64,000 nt of DNA from positions 1 through 64,000 of the forward strand of contig NZ_JAAXKX010000006.1 of assembly GCF_012276755.1 (NCBI RefSeq), written 5' to 3'. Position 1 is the stretch's first letter. Each line of letters begins with the position of its first letter. The notes beneath the pieces are model-generated. The model did not search any database. It was given only the letters and a program-made list of their open reading frames with translations, and had not been told where the DNA came from. A program made the position numbers and the translations under genes. Positions 19,598 through 27,530 of the stretch are shown here, one piece after another. This DNA is from Marichromatium bheemlicum (GTDB lineage: Bacteria; Pseudomonadota; Gammaproteobacteria; Chromatiales; Chromatiaceae).

Positions 19598-20052
19598 GTC
19601 TCGATGTCTCCAGCCGCCGGGGCGGCACGCAGTTCGTCGATCCACTCGGCAAGCACACGGGCGTGCGCCCGCTCTTCCTCGTACAGCGCCGCGAACAGCT
19701 CGGCGCTGACGGTATCGCCGACACGGGCGCTGTGTTCGGCGGCCTCGCGATAGAGCGCCAGCGCCTCGGCCTCGAGCACACGATCGGCCTCGAGCAGCGC
19801 CTGCAACGATGTCCCGGCCCGCACCGGACGCAGCCGCGAGGCCCCGGGCATGGCGCCGAGATCGAGCAGCCGCGCGGTCAACCGCTCGGCATGATCGAGC
19901 TCCTCGCGCGCCTCCTCACGCAGCCGCGCCGCCCCAGTCTCCAGCCCCCAGGCCGCGGCCAACCCGGCATGGGTGAGATACTGCTGCACCGCCCCGTACT
20001 CATGGCTCAACGCCCGGCCGAGATAACCGAGCACACGCGGGTCCAGCCTCAT
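19594..20052 (-). CDS. carboxysome-associated ferritin-like (bacterioferritin-type) protein
   Basis: This 152-aa protein is a four-helix ferritin-like protein. Metal-ligand patterns are visible: Glu in SHEYGAVQQYL (helix 1), EELDHAERL (helix 2), EAEALALYREA (helix 3) and EEERAHARVL (helix 4). I set the start at MRLDPRVLGYLG behind a strong GGGAGGAG site. Such genes are a known part of many alpha-carboxysome loci, where a role in iron or redox handling is suspected but not proven. It lies 61 bp downstream of csoS1 and overlaps the acRAF-like gene by 4 bp. Confidence 0.85.
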   Translation of the reverse strand: MRLDPRVLGYLGRALSHEYGAVQQYLTHAGLAAAWGLETGAARLREEAREELDHAERLTARLLDLGAMPGASRLRPVRAGTSLQALLEADRVLEAEALALYREAAEHSARVGDTVSAELFAALYEEERAHARVLAEWIDELRAAPAAGDIET

Positions 20053-20113
20053 CGCATCACTCCTCCCGGTGGTCGCGCCGCCGCCACGGCGGCCGGGGCG
20101 CGACCGCCCGTGC

Positions 20114-20422
20114 TCAGCGGTCGCCGGCGCTGGGGCGTTCCGGCAGCACCGGCTCGACCTCGCGGTGCGGGCGGGCGATGATGTGCGCCGCCACCAGTCC
20201 GTCACCGACCCGTTCGCAGGCGTCGGCCCCGGCGCGCACCGCAGCGTTGACCGCACCGGTCTCGCCGCGCACCAGTACCGTGACATAGCCGCCACCGACG
20301 AACTCGCGACCGATCAACCGCACCTCGGCGGCCTTGGTCATGGCGTCGGCCGCCTCGATCGCGGGCACCAGCCCGCGCGTCTCGATCATCCCCAGGGCAA
20401 TCCCGAAGGTTTCACTGGCCAT
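20114..20422 (-). CDS. csoS1: carboxysome shell hexamer protein CsoS1 (copy 2)
   Basis: This 102-aa BMC-domain protein forms hexameric tiles of the alpha-carboxysome shell. The sequence ALGMIETRGLVPAIEAADAM and the pore-region segment FVGGGYVTVLVRGE are typical of CsoS1A/C. Residues 7-94 are identical to those of the neighbouring copy; the two differ only at the ends (this one starts MASETF and ends PERPSAGDR). It is downstream of copy 1 in the operon. Confidence 0.97.
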   Translation of the reverse strand: MASETFGIALGMIETRGLVPAIEAADAMTKAAEVRLIGREFVGGGYVTVLVRGETGAVNAAVRAGADACERVGDGLVAAHIIARPHREVEPVLPERPSAGDR

Positions 20423-20755
20423 GGTTGTCGACTCCTCGTTTGCTGGTTACTCAATGCCTCAGGCGACCGACTACGCCTCGGGCCGGCCCGTCGGCAGCAC
20501 CGGCTCGACCTCGCGGTGCGGGCGGGCGATAATGTGCGCCGCCACCAGCCCGTCGCCGACCCGTTCGCAGGCGTCGGCCCCGGCGCGCACCGCGGCGTTG
20601 ACCGCACCGGTCTCGCCGCGCACCAGCACCGTGACATAGCCGCCACCGACGAACTCGCGACCGATCAACCGCACCTCGGCGGCCTTGGTCATGGCGTCGG
20701 CCGCCTCGATCGCGGGCACCAGCCCGCGCGTCTCGATCATCCCCAGGGCGATCCC
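20141..20755. repeat. near-identical direct repeat covering the two csoS1 cores
   Basis: The 264-bp segments 20141-20404 and 20492-20755 differ at only about six positions, all synonymous by eye. The spacers and the gene ends differ freely. The sharp boundary between an identical core and divergent ends suggests recent duplication or ongoing gene conversion. Confidence 0.85.
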
Positions 20756-20773
20756 GTAATACTCGTCGGCCAT
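20471..20773 (-). CDS. csoS1: carboxysome shell hexamer protein CsoS1 (copy 1)
   Basis: This 100-aa BMC protein is the first of two tandem CsoS1 genes. It begins MADEYY and ends PTGRPEA, with an 88-residue core identical to copy 2. It lies 31 bp downstream of csoS4B in the same operon. Paralogous CsoS1 tiles make up most of the shell facets and control metabolite passage through the hexamer pore. Confidence 0.97.
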   Translation of the reverse strand: MADEYYGIALGMIETRGLVPAIEAADAMTKAAEVRLIGREFVGGGYVTVLVRGETGAVNAAVRAGADACERVGDGLVAAHIIARPHREVEPVLPTGRPEA

Positions 20774-20804
20774 GGTCTCTGACTCCTCTGTCTCAACATG
20801 AACG

Positions 20805-21074
20805 CTACGAACGTGGATCGGGACGCGCCGCGTCCGTCTCCCAGTGATCGATGATCCCGCCGATGCTCAGATCGGTGAGGATCGACTTGCCCACGGCGTG
20901 GCGCGCCGCCGAGCCGGAGATGGTGAACACCCAATTGCCTGGGCGCGCGCCCAGGGTGTCGACGGCCACCGCGCGGGTGCCGCGCGCGCCGCGCAACACC
21001 CGCAGCGACACCGATTCCAACCCGGGGATCCGCCGACTGCAGACCAGCGCACGCTCCACCTGCATGATCTCCAT
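20805..21074 (-). CDS. csoS4B: carboxysome shell pentamer (vertex) protein CsoS4B
   Basis: This 89-aa BMV-family protein (Pfam EutN/CcmL) caps shell vertices as a pentamer. Recognisable parts are the N-terminal strand MEIMQVERALVCSRRIPGL and the core ARPGNWVFTISGSAARHAVG. A GGAGGAGGG ribosome-binding site lies upstream, and the gene starts 2 bp after the csoS4A stop. It belongs to the pair csoS4A-csoS4B present in every alpha-carboxysome operon. Confidence 0.95.
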   Translation of the reverse strand: MEIMQVERALVCSRRIPGLESVSLRVLRGARGTRAVAVDTLGARPGNWVFTISGSAARHAVGKSILTDLSIGGIIDHWETDAARPDPRS

Positions 21075-21076
21075 GC

Positions 21077-21322
21077 TCAGCCCTCCTCCCAGTAGTCGAT
21101 GATGCCGACGATGGTCAGGTCACTCGGATAGTCCTTGTGGCCGGCCGCCTCACGCGCCGCCGAGCTACCGACACAGATCACCCAGTCGCCCGGGGTACAG
21201 CCGACCGCATCGACCGCCACCAGCTGGCTCTTGCCCTCGCGTACCACCTGGAGATGGCGGTGTTCGAGGCCGGGGATGCGGTTGGTGGCGACCAGCGGGC
21301 GCTCGACCTGGCAGATCTTCAT
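21077..21322 (-). CDS. csoS4A: carboxysome shell pentamer (vertex) protein CsoS4A
   Basis: This 81-aa BMV-type vertex protein starts MKICQVERPLVATNRIPGL and has the conserved CTPGDWVICVGSSAAREAAG core. I chose the ATG at 21322 because it overlaps the csoSCA stop (ATGA) and follows a GGGAGGGA site. It is the first of the two pentamer genes and is translationally coupled to csoSCA. Confidence 0.95.
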   Translation of the reverse strand: MKICQVERPLVATNRIPGLEHRHLQVVREGKSQLVAVDAVGCTPGDWVICVGSSAAREAAGHKDYPSDLTIVGIIDYWEEG

Positions 21323-22863
21323 AGTCCCTCCCACTCGCTCAACGAACCGCCGACCCCCTCGATGCGGCCACCGTGATCGCTGTCGCGCACCGTCGACCAG
21401 GTGTGCAGCAGCCCCTGCGCGGCCAGCTCGGGATAACGCCGCGCGATCGCCTCGGCCACCCGCGTGCAGCGCTCCACCGCACGCGCCCGCGCCCCGGGGA
21501 CCCGCCCCGGATAGTCGAAGCGCACCACCACCGGGATCGGCAAGCCGCGCGCGAGGTTGAGCCGGCGGAAGATGTCGACGCCGATGTCGAGGTCGGCGGC
21601 GCCCTCCTCCAGGGTGCGCATGAAGGCGAAGAAGGTGAGATTGCGCAGCTGTACCTCGGCGAGGTCGCCGCCGACGCCGATGAAGCGCTCCTGGTGCCCG
21701 GCGTCGGGATACTGGCCGCCGTGCTCGGCGCGGACGTAGTCGAGCTGCTCCAGGTTGTGCTCGATCAACCGCGCGACCAGACGCTGCATGCCCGCCGTCG
21801 GCGGATTGGCGCCGCCGGCGGCACTCACCGCCGCGCGGATGTGATCGCGCACGGCCTGCGTCCCCAGCCCCCGGATCTCGGCGTGGAGCGATCCGCTGTC
21901 GAGGTAACGCTCGAGTGCCGGCTCGCCGGCGGCATCGGGCAGATGGATGCGGATGCGGTCGGTGTCAGTGTCGACACCGATCAGCAGGATGTCGATCGAG
22001 GCGCCGCAGCAATAGCTGTTCTCGATCGCCTCGCGGAAGGCACGCAGCTGTGCCAACCCGGCGGCGGCGGCGCGCGCATCGTCGCTACCGTGCGCGGCAC
22101 AGCCCTGGTGCGCGGGATCACGGCTGCTGTGGTGGTAGACGGCCACCTTGAGATAGCGGGTGGGCGCATCGGCGGTGTTGGGCAGGCCCTCGCGGTGACG
22201 ACGCAACTCGGTCTCGGTCCAGCGACGCACCGCCTCCTCGACGTCGAACAGCGCCCCGGCGTGGGCCTTACGCCGCACCACCCCCATCGGCAGGCGCAGC
22301 ACGTAGCCGATGACGTGGGCCAGCCGACCGTCGGAACAGGGGGTCAGGTTCATCGCATGGAAGCCGCACTCGAGGAGAAAGCGCTCGAAGGCGGCGGCAC
22401 GCCCGCCCATGCCCAAGGGGTCGTTGAGGAAATAGTCGTCGCTGAGCGCACGCACCGTGGCGAAGCTGGCGTAGGCGAAGAGCGCGCGCATGTCGAGCCC
22501 GCCGATCCAGGCGCGCTCGAGCACCGAGACCGGCAGCTCGAAGCCGAGCCGGGCGTGCGCCTCGTGCTGGGCACGGCGCACGAAGTCGGCGTCCTGGGAC
22601 AGCGCGGCGATTCGCCGCAGCGTTGGCTCGATGGCCTCGAACGCGTGCTGCACCCGTCGCGCATAATCGCCCAACCGGCGGTTGTCCTGGTCCGGTGACG
22701 ACGTCGCACCGACCATGACCGGGGCCGGCCCGTCCACCGCGACGGTGACGACTGGCGACGACACGCTTGCCGCCAGCGGCGGGTGCACCGGAGCGGCACG
22801 CCACAGCGGAGTGCGTCGCCGCGCGCCGCGCTGGCCCCGAGGTGTGGTGCGGATCGCCACCAT
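21319..22863 (-). CDS. csoSCA: carboxysomal beta-type carbonic anhydrase CsoSCA (CsoS3)
   Basis: This 514-aa enzyme converts bicarbonate to CO2 inside the carboxysome for RuBisCO. The zinc-site and catalytic residues are visible: Cys176-x-Asp178-x-Arg180 (NLTPCSDGR), then His244 and Cys255 in VYHHSSRDPAHQGC, with the 11-residue spacing of the family. Domains are an N-terminal disordered and helical region, the catalytic domain and a C-terminal pseudo-catalytic domain lacking zinc ligands. I prefer the ATG at 22863, which has a GAGG site overlapping the csoS2 stop; a GTG at 22872 is possible. The Arg/Pro-rich N-terminus probably recruits the enzyme to RuBisCO. Confidence 0.96.
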   Translation of the reverse strand: MVAIRTTPRGQRGARRRTPLWRAAPVHPPLAASVSSPVVTVAVDGPAPVMVGATSSPDQDNRRLGDYARRVQHAFEAIEPTLRRIAALSQDADFVRRAQHEAHARLGFELPVSVLERAWIGGLDMRALFAYASFATVRALSDDYFLNDPLGMGGRAAAFERFLLECGFHAMNLTPCSDGRLAHVIGYVLRLPMGVVRRKAHAGALFDVEEAVRRWTETELRRHREGLPNTADAPTRYLKVAVYHHSSRDPAHQGCAAHGSDDARAAAAGLAQLRAFREAIENSYCCGASIDILLIGVDTDTDRIRIHLPDAAGEPALERYLDSGSLHAEIRGLGTQAVRDHIRAAVSAAGGANPPTAGMQRLVARLIEHNLEQLDYVRAEHGGQYPDAGHQERFIGVGGDLAEVQLRNLTFFAFMRTLEEGAADLDIGVDIFRRLNLARGLPIPVVVRFDYPGRVPGARARAVERCTRVAEAIARRYPELAAQGLLHTWSTVRDSDHGGRIEGVGGSLSEWEGL

Positions 22864-22873
22864 GGTCGCCACC

Positions 22874-24994
22874 TCAGCCCCGTGCCCCGCCGGAGACGGT
22901 CACCAGGGCACCGCGCTCACTGCCACCACTGGCACCGGTGACCTGCAGCGGCGGGGCCTGCTCAGACTGGCGCTGACCGCGCAGCGCCCGGGCACCGGCG
23001 AAGGGCCCCATCACCCCACCGCGGCGGGTCGGATTGCGCACGCTCGCCGAGCTACCCTCGGTGCCGGTGACATGCTCGCCACGCCCCCAGTCGTCGCCGG
23101 TGATACGGGCACCGCCATCGCGCCCCTCACCGGTGACACGGGCGCGCACCGCTGCCTCGGGTGTCGCCACCGGAGCGGGGATCAGCCCCGGGGCCGGCTG
23201 TTCGGCGCCGCTCGGGCGGCGCGCCCGGAACTCCTCGGTACCGGTCACCACCCCGCTGCTCAGACCGAAAGGGCCGGTGATCCGCGCCGAGCCGCCACCG
23301 CTGGCACCGGTCACCCGAGGCGTGGCGCGCGCGGCGCCCTCGGGGCGCGAGAACACCATGCCCTGCCAGTGACCACCGCCGAGCGGCTGCGGGAAGTCGT
23401 CGCCGAACTCGACCGGCGCATCGTCCTCGGTCGGCGCGCGCACCGCCGTATCACAGACCGCCGCCAGGGCCGATTCACCGACATAGGGGGTCCCGGTGAT
23501 CGACTGACAGCGCCCACGCCGTTGGCCGGTGCTCGGCCCGGCGATACCGGGCTGGGTGCCGCTGAGATCGGCGCCGCCGGGACGCGATTCGGGACGCCGC
23601 GCGGCCTGCGCCGTCAGCGCCTCGGGCGCGCAGTGCTGCTGATAGTGCAGGGGACCGAGATAGTCGCTGCCGGTGACCGTCTCACAGCGCCCGGCGGCAT
23701 CGCCGGTGACGCGCGCTGCGCTACCGACCTGGGTGCCGCTGAGGCGCTGACCGCGCCAGGTCGGGGTGACGCCAACCTTGGCGCCACCCTCGGGCGCCGG
23801 CACCTGCTCGCAGTGCTGGCGGAAGTGTCCGCTGCCGAGATATTCGTCGCCGGTGATGCGTCGGCAGGCACCGGCCTCGTCACCCGTGGTGCGCGCGCCG
23901 CGTCCCAGCAAGGTCCCGGTGATCGGACGCTGGGCGAGCGTGGTGTCATGCGCGACCTTGGGCGGCGCACCCTCGGCACCGGGTTCGGTATAGGGGGTGC
24001 CGGTGAGACTACGCCCGGCGCCGCGCTCGTCGCCGGTGACCCGCTCGCCCCGGCCCACCCGGACGCCGGTGACCCGCTGCCCCGCCGGGGTGCTGGCGAC
24101 CGGCATGGGGGCTGGCGGTTCGGAGCGCTGGCCGCAGAACTCCTGGAACAGCTCGGCGCCGAGGTACTCGGTCCCGGTGACGGTGCGACAGGCCCCGGCC
24201 TCGTCGCCCGTGGTGTGCCGGGCACGGCCGAGCCGGGTACCGCTGACGGCCAGGCCACGTGCCGTCTCGCTGACCTCGCCACGCGGCCCGTCATTGGCCC
24301 GCGCCCCACCCTGACGCCGCAGGCGACCGCTCGGGCGCGGACAGGACTCGCCGCCCTTGCCGTGCTCGCAGCGCTGCTCACGCACCCGCCGGGCGATCTC
24401 GCGCGAGCTGGCCCCGGCACGACGCATCAGGGTGGTGGCGGCGGCGTCGCGCGAGCGCCCGCCGATCGCCTCCAGCCCCGCCTTGCCGCGACCGGCCACC
24501 GCCGCGCGCCTGGCCATCGCCAGCACGCGCCCGGTCGGACGCGCCTCCCTGGTCACGCTCGCGCCGCGCGCCCGCGCCCGCCGCGACGGGGTGGGACGCG
24601 CGACACGGCGCGGTGGCGTGGACGGGGCGTGCGCGTTCTGCTCCTCCCCCATCGAGGCCTCGTCCCCGGATGCGGGTGTCACATGCTGAGCGCGGCGCCG
24701 CATCCGGCCATCGCTACGGGTCTCGGCCGGCGCCGTGCGCACGCGCGGCGCCGGCAACGCGCGACCGCCCGACTCGGCGATACGCTGACGTCGTGCCATC
24801 GCCTCGCGCCGCCCGACGGGCAGCGCGCCACGCTCGCCCTTGGGCGGGCGTGGCGCACCGGCCGCTGGCGTGACCGCTGGCGCGGCCGGTGACACCTCAG
24901 GGGTAGCGCGCTTGCCACCCTTGGCCTGGGCGCGACGACGCGCGATCGCCGCGGCACGCCCATTCAAGCTGTTTTCGCGTGTTGGCTCTGCCAT
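22874..24994 (-). CDS. csoS2: carboxysome scaffold protein CsoS2
   Basis: This 706-aa disordered scaffold links RuBisCO to the shell. The N-terminal third has four RuBisCO-binding repeats with Arg-Arg and Gly-Lys patterns, for example AAAIARRRAQAKGGK and EIARRVREQRCEHGKGG. The middle region has five M-repeats, each with a VTG or LSG start, GRG, TGDEAGAC and YLG motifs and a paired Cys near the end (GTEYLGAELFQEFC). The C-terminal region has ITG and VTG blocks that anchor to the shell. The start at 24994 follows a GAGGAG site. I saw no obvious slippery heptamer for the frameshift known in Halothiobacillus csoS2. It lies between cbbS and csoSCA as expected. Confidence 0.96.
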   Translation of the reverse strand: MAEPTRENSLNGRAAAIARRRAQAKGGKRATPEVSPAAPAVTPAAGAPRPPKGERGALPVGRREAMARRQRIAESGGRALPAPRVRTAPAETRSDGRMRRRAQHVTPASGDEASMGEEQNAHAPSTPPRRVARPTPSRRARARGASVTREARPTGRVLAMARRAAVAGRGKAGLEAIGGRSRDAAATTLMRRAGASSREIARRVREQRCEHGKGGESCPRPSGRLRRQGGARANDGPRGEVSETARGLAVSGTRLGRARHTTGDEAGACRTVTGTEYLGAELFQEFCGQRSEPPAPMPVASTPAGQRVTGVRVGRGERVTGDERGAGRSLTGTPYTEPGAEGAPPKVAHDTTLAQRPITGTLLGRGARTTGDEAGACRRITGDEYLGSGHFRQHCEQVPAPEGGAKVGVTPTWRGQRLSGTQVGSAARVTGDAAGRCETVTGSDYLGPLHYQQHCAPEALTAQAARRPESRPGGADLSGTQPGIAGPSTGQRRGRCQSITGTPYVGESALAAVCDTAVRAPTEDDAPVEFGDDFPQPLGGGHWQGMVFSRPEGAARATPRVTGASGGGSARITGPFGLSSGVVTGTEEFRARRPSGAEQPAPGLIPAPVATPEAAVRARVTGEGRDGGARITGDDWGRGEHVTGTEGSSASVRNPTRRGGVMGPFAGARALRGQRQSEQAPPLQVTGASGGSERGALVTVSGGARG

Positions 24995-25046
24995 GTCGCT
25001 CCTCGCTCGCGGATGGGCGCCTCGCCGCGATCGCGGCGGGCGCGGT

Positions 25047-25388
25047 TCAGGACGCGCGATGCACCAGGAAGGCGTGCCCCTTGGTCTGGGCGAAGGTGTC
25101 GTAGCCGACCAGACGGACATGGTGGTCGGGATAGCTGCGCCGACAGGCCTCGATCTCGGTGAGCAGCAGCTCGGGGTCGTCGACGCCGAAGAAGGGCAGC
25201 TTCCACATCGGCCAGTAGTACTCGAAGGCGCGGCTGGGGTGCTCGTGCTCGATCGAGGCGTTCCAGCCGTTGTCGAGGATGAAGAGGATCTGTTCGACGA
25301 TCTCCTCGCGGCTGAGCGGCGGCAGGTAGGAGAAGGTCTCGTGACGGCCGACGGTGGCGTGATCGCCGATGATCAGATGGTCGCTCAT
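25047..25388 (-). CDS. cbbS: RuBisCO small subunit, form IA (carboxysomal)
   Basis: This 113-aa small subunit completes the L8S8 enzyme. It shows the standard elements [34 protein letters not shown] and [21 protein letters not shown] set the start at MSDHL by family comparison; an upstream ATG gives four extra residues. It follows cbbL by 39 bp and precedes csoS2. It matters here also as the reference for the divergent small-subunit-like gene upstream of cbbL. Confidence 0.97.
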   Translation of the reverse strand: MSDHLIIGDHATVGRHETFSYLPPLSREEIVEQILFILDNGWNASIEHEHPSRAFEYYWPMWKLPFFGVDDPELLLTEIEACRRSYPDHHVRLVGYDTFAQTKGHAFLVHRAS

Positions 25389-25427
25389 GGTGTGATGCAC
25401 TCCGCGTTGTCGGTTGGGCTAGCGGGT

Positions 25428-26843
25428 TCAGGCCGCGTCGAGCTTGTCGACGGTGTCGAACTCGAACTTGATCTCCTTCCAGGTCTCCATCGCCGCAGCC
25501 AGCTCGGGGCTGTGTCGGGCCGCCTCGGTGAGGATCTCGCGGGCGTGCTGCTCGACCTCGACGCCCTCGTTGCGCGCCTTGATGCAGGCCTCGGTGGCCA
25601 CCCGGTTGGCCGCCGCACCGGCGGCGTTGCCCCAGGGATGGCCTTGGGTACCGCCACCGAACTGGAACACCGCGTCGTCACCGAAGATCGCAACCAACGC
25701 CGGGATGTGCCAGACGTGGATCCCGCCCGAAGCCACCGCCAGCAGCCCAGGCATGCCGCCCCAGTCCTGATCGAAGAACAGCCCGCGCGAGCGATCCTCG
25801 GGGACGAAGGACTCGCGGATGGCATCGACGAAGCCGAGCGTCGAGCGCCGGTCGCCCTCGAGCTTGCCGACCACGGTGCCGGTGTGAAGGTGGTCGCCAC
25901 CGGAGAGACGCAGGCACTTGGCGAGCACGCGGAAGTGGATACCGTGCTTGGGATGACGGTCGATCACCGCGTGCATGGCGCGGTGGATGTGCAGCAGCAT
26001 GCCGTTGTCGCGACACCAGTTGGCGAGGCTGGTGTTGGCGGTGAAACCGCCGGTGAGGAAGTCGTGCATGATGATCGGTGCACCCAGCTCCTTGGCGAAC
26101 TCGGCGCGCTTAAACATCTCCTCGCAGGTCGGCGCGGTAACATTGAGATAGTGCCCCTTGCGCTCGCCGGTCTCCTCCTGGGCCTTGCGCACCGCCTCCA
26201 TGACGAACTCGAAGCGATTCTGCCAGCGCATGAAGGGCTGGGAGTTGACGTTCTCGTCGTCCTTGGTGAAGTCGAGCCCGCCGCGCAGCATCTCATAGAC
26301 GGCACGGCCGTAATTCTTCGCCGAGAGTCCGAGCTTGGGCTTGACGGTAGCGCCGAGGAAGGGGCGACCGTACTTGTCCATGCGATCGCGCTCGACCTGG
26401 ATGCCGTTGGGCGGACCGCCACAGGTCTTGACGTAGTGCAGTGGGAAGCGGATGTCCTCGAGACGCAGATGGCGCACCGCCTTGAAGCCGAAGACGTTGC
26501 CGACCAGCGAGGTGAGCACGTTGACGATCGAGCCCTCCTCGAACAGGTCGATGGGGTAGGCGACGAAGGCGTAGAAGCTCTCGTTGTCGCCAGGGACGTC
26601 CTCGATGCGATAGGCGCGGCCCTTGTAATAGTCGAGATCGGTGAGCAGGTCCGACCACACCGTCGTCCAGGTACCAGTCGAGGACTCGGCGGCGACCGCA
26701 GCAGCGGCCTCCTCGCGCGGGACATTGGCCTGCGCCGTCACCTTGAAACAGGCCAGTAGATCGGAGTCGAGCGGGACATAGTCCGGGGTCCAATAGGTGA
26801 GCGCGTAATCCTTGACGCCCGCGTCGTAGGTCTTGGTGCTCAT
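25428..26843 (-). CDS. cbbL: RuBisCO large subunit, form IA
   Basis: This 471-aa protein fixes CO2 onto ribulose bisphosphate. Active-site residues are present: Lys168 and Lys170 ([11 protein letters not shown]), carbamylated Lys194 followed by Asp196-Glu197 ([20 protein letters not shown]), and loop 6 ([11 protein letters not shown]). The length and sequence match form IA carboxysomal enzymes. An AT-richer leader with palindromes lies upstream. It heads the core carboxysome operon, and CbbR encoded at the far end probably activates it. Confidence 0.98.
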   Translation of the reverse strand: MSTKTYDAGVKDYALTYWTPDYVPLDSDLLACFKVTAQANVPREEAAAAVAAESSTGTWTTVWSDLLTDLDYYKGRAYRIEDVPGDNESFYAFVAYPIDLFEEGSIVNVLTSLVGNVFGFKAVRHLRLEDIRFPLHYVKTCGGPPNGIQVERDRMDKYGRPFLGATVKPKLGLSAKNYGRAVYEMLRGGLDFTKDDENVNSQPFMRWQNRFEFVMEAVRKAQEETGERKGHYLNVTAPTCEEMFKRAEFAKELGAPIIMHDFLTGGFTANTSLANWCRDNGMLLHIHRAMHAVIDRHPKHGIHFRVLAKCLRLSGGDHLHTGTVVGKLEGDRRSTLGFVDAIRESFVPEDRSRGLFFDQDWGGMPGLLAVASGGIHVWHIPALVAIFGDDAVFQFGGGTQGHPWGNAAGAAANRVATEACIKARNEGVEVEQHAREILTEAARHSPELAAAMETWKEIKFEFDTVDKLDAA

Positions 26844-27078
26844 GATTTACTCCATTCAATGAATTCGGCCGCGTTCGGGCGCCACGATAGATAGATAGAG
26901 CAACCAATACCAATCGATATACAGAATGCTATCGATAGACCTAAGTCGATGAATTCATCGACGATACCGGGCATTGAATAGCGCCGATAGGCGCGCGCGG
27001 CAGCGCCCTCAGCCAACGCCCAGCAAGACCGTTGGGCACGGACCGACGAGCGGTCCGGAGCGGGCGGGCGCGGTGGAG
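26844..27078 (-). promoter_or_regulatory. cbbL upstream region with palindromes, candidate CbbR operator
   Basis: This 235-bp gap is more AT-rich than its neighbours. It holds a perfect 18-bp palindrome GTCGATGAATTCATCGAC (26945-26962), a 10-bp palindrome CTATCGATAG (26929-26938), an ATCGATAT motif (26913-26920) and a short GATA tandem (about 26886-26897). The repeated ATCGAT core in several copies is what a LysR-type operator with multiple half-sites could look like. The cbbL promoter must lie here; exact -35/-10 boxes are not clear. Confidence 0.6.
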
Positions 27079-27399
27079 TCAGGCGGGGATGCGGGGGCGC
27101 GGGCGATAGACCACCAGGGCGAGCGCGCTGTGCCAGCGCAGGTCGTCGACCCGGAGTCGGATCTGCTGATCGGGATGGCGGGCGCGACAGGCATCGATCG
27201 CCCCGAACAGGGCCTCGAGGTCACCGTCGTGAACGCGCGCCGCTCCCCAGGGCGACCAGCAGGGACGACGTGGATCGGGGGCGCTGGCGTACTCGATCCG
27301 GATCACGCAGGCGGGGTGCAGGCAGGCACCGAGCCCCGCGAGCATGCGGATCTCGGCGGAGCGGTGGTCGGGGGGTGTGGCGGCGGATGGGAGCGACAT
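27079..27399 (-). CDS. RuBisCO small-subunit-like orphan protein
   Basis: This 106-aa protein resembles CbbS but is highly divergent. Its C-terminal half aligns with the true small subunit in this operon: LFGAIDACRARHPDQQIRLRVDD against [23 protein letters not shown], then ALALVVYRP against [15 protein letters not shown] sits at the position of [12 protein letters not shown]. The N-terminal signature TFSYLPPLS that contacts the large subunit is missing. The start at 27399 has an AGGT site. It is encoded just upstream of cbbL on the same strand, in the place of a first operon gene. It may bind RuBisCO as a linker or assembly factor, by analogy with the small-subunit-like domains of CcmM, but this is inference. 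Confidence 0.7.
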   Translation of the reverse strand: MSLPSAATPPDHRSAEIRMLAGLGACLHPACVIRIEYASAPDPRRPCWSPWGAARVHDGDLEALFGAIDACRARHPDQQIRLRVDDLRWHSALALVVYRPRPRIPA

Positions 27400-27482
27400 G
27401 GCAGGACCTCGCTTGGCGCGGTCCGGGACGGGCCGCTTGCCCCCAAGATGGTACCCAACCAAAAGACTCGGTAATTTGAATC

Positions 27483-27524
27483 AGGGGCACCGACCATCGA
27501 TTGCTGTCGATGGCCAATGCCCCT
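27483..27524 (-). terminator. hairpin between SulP gene and small-subunit-like gene
   Basis: Arms AGGGGCA (27483-27489) and TGCCCCT (27518-27524) pair outside, and CCATCGA and TCGATGG pair inside. The structure lies 6 bp after the SulP stop on the minus strand and is followed by a modest T/A-rich stretch, so it probably ends the SulP transcript. Confidence 0.55.
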
Positions 27525-27530
27525 GCCGTC

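Noticed and set aside
22874..24994. Programmed ribosomal frameshift site in csoS2
   Set aside because: Known in Halothiobacillus, but I found no homopolymeric slippery heptamer by eye; the gene can be read as a single full-length frame.
24840..26759. 639-codon + strand frame opposite cbbL and cbbS
   Set aside because: It mirrors the RuBisCO genes and has no recognisable protein content.
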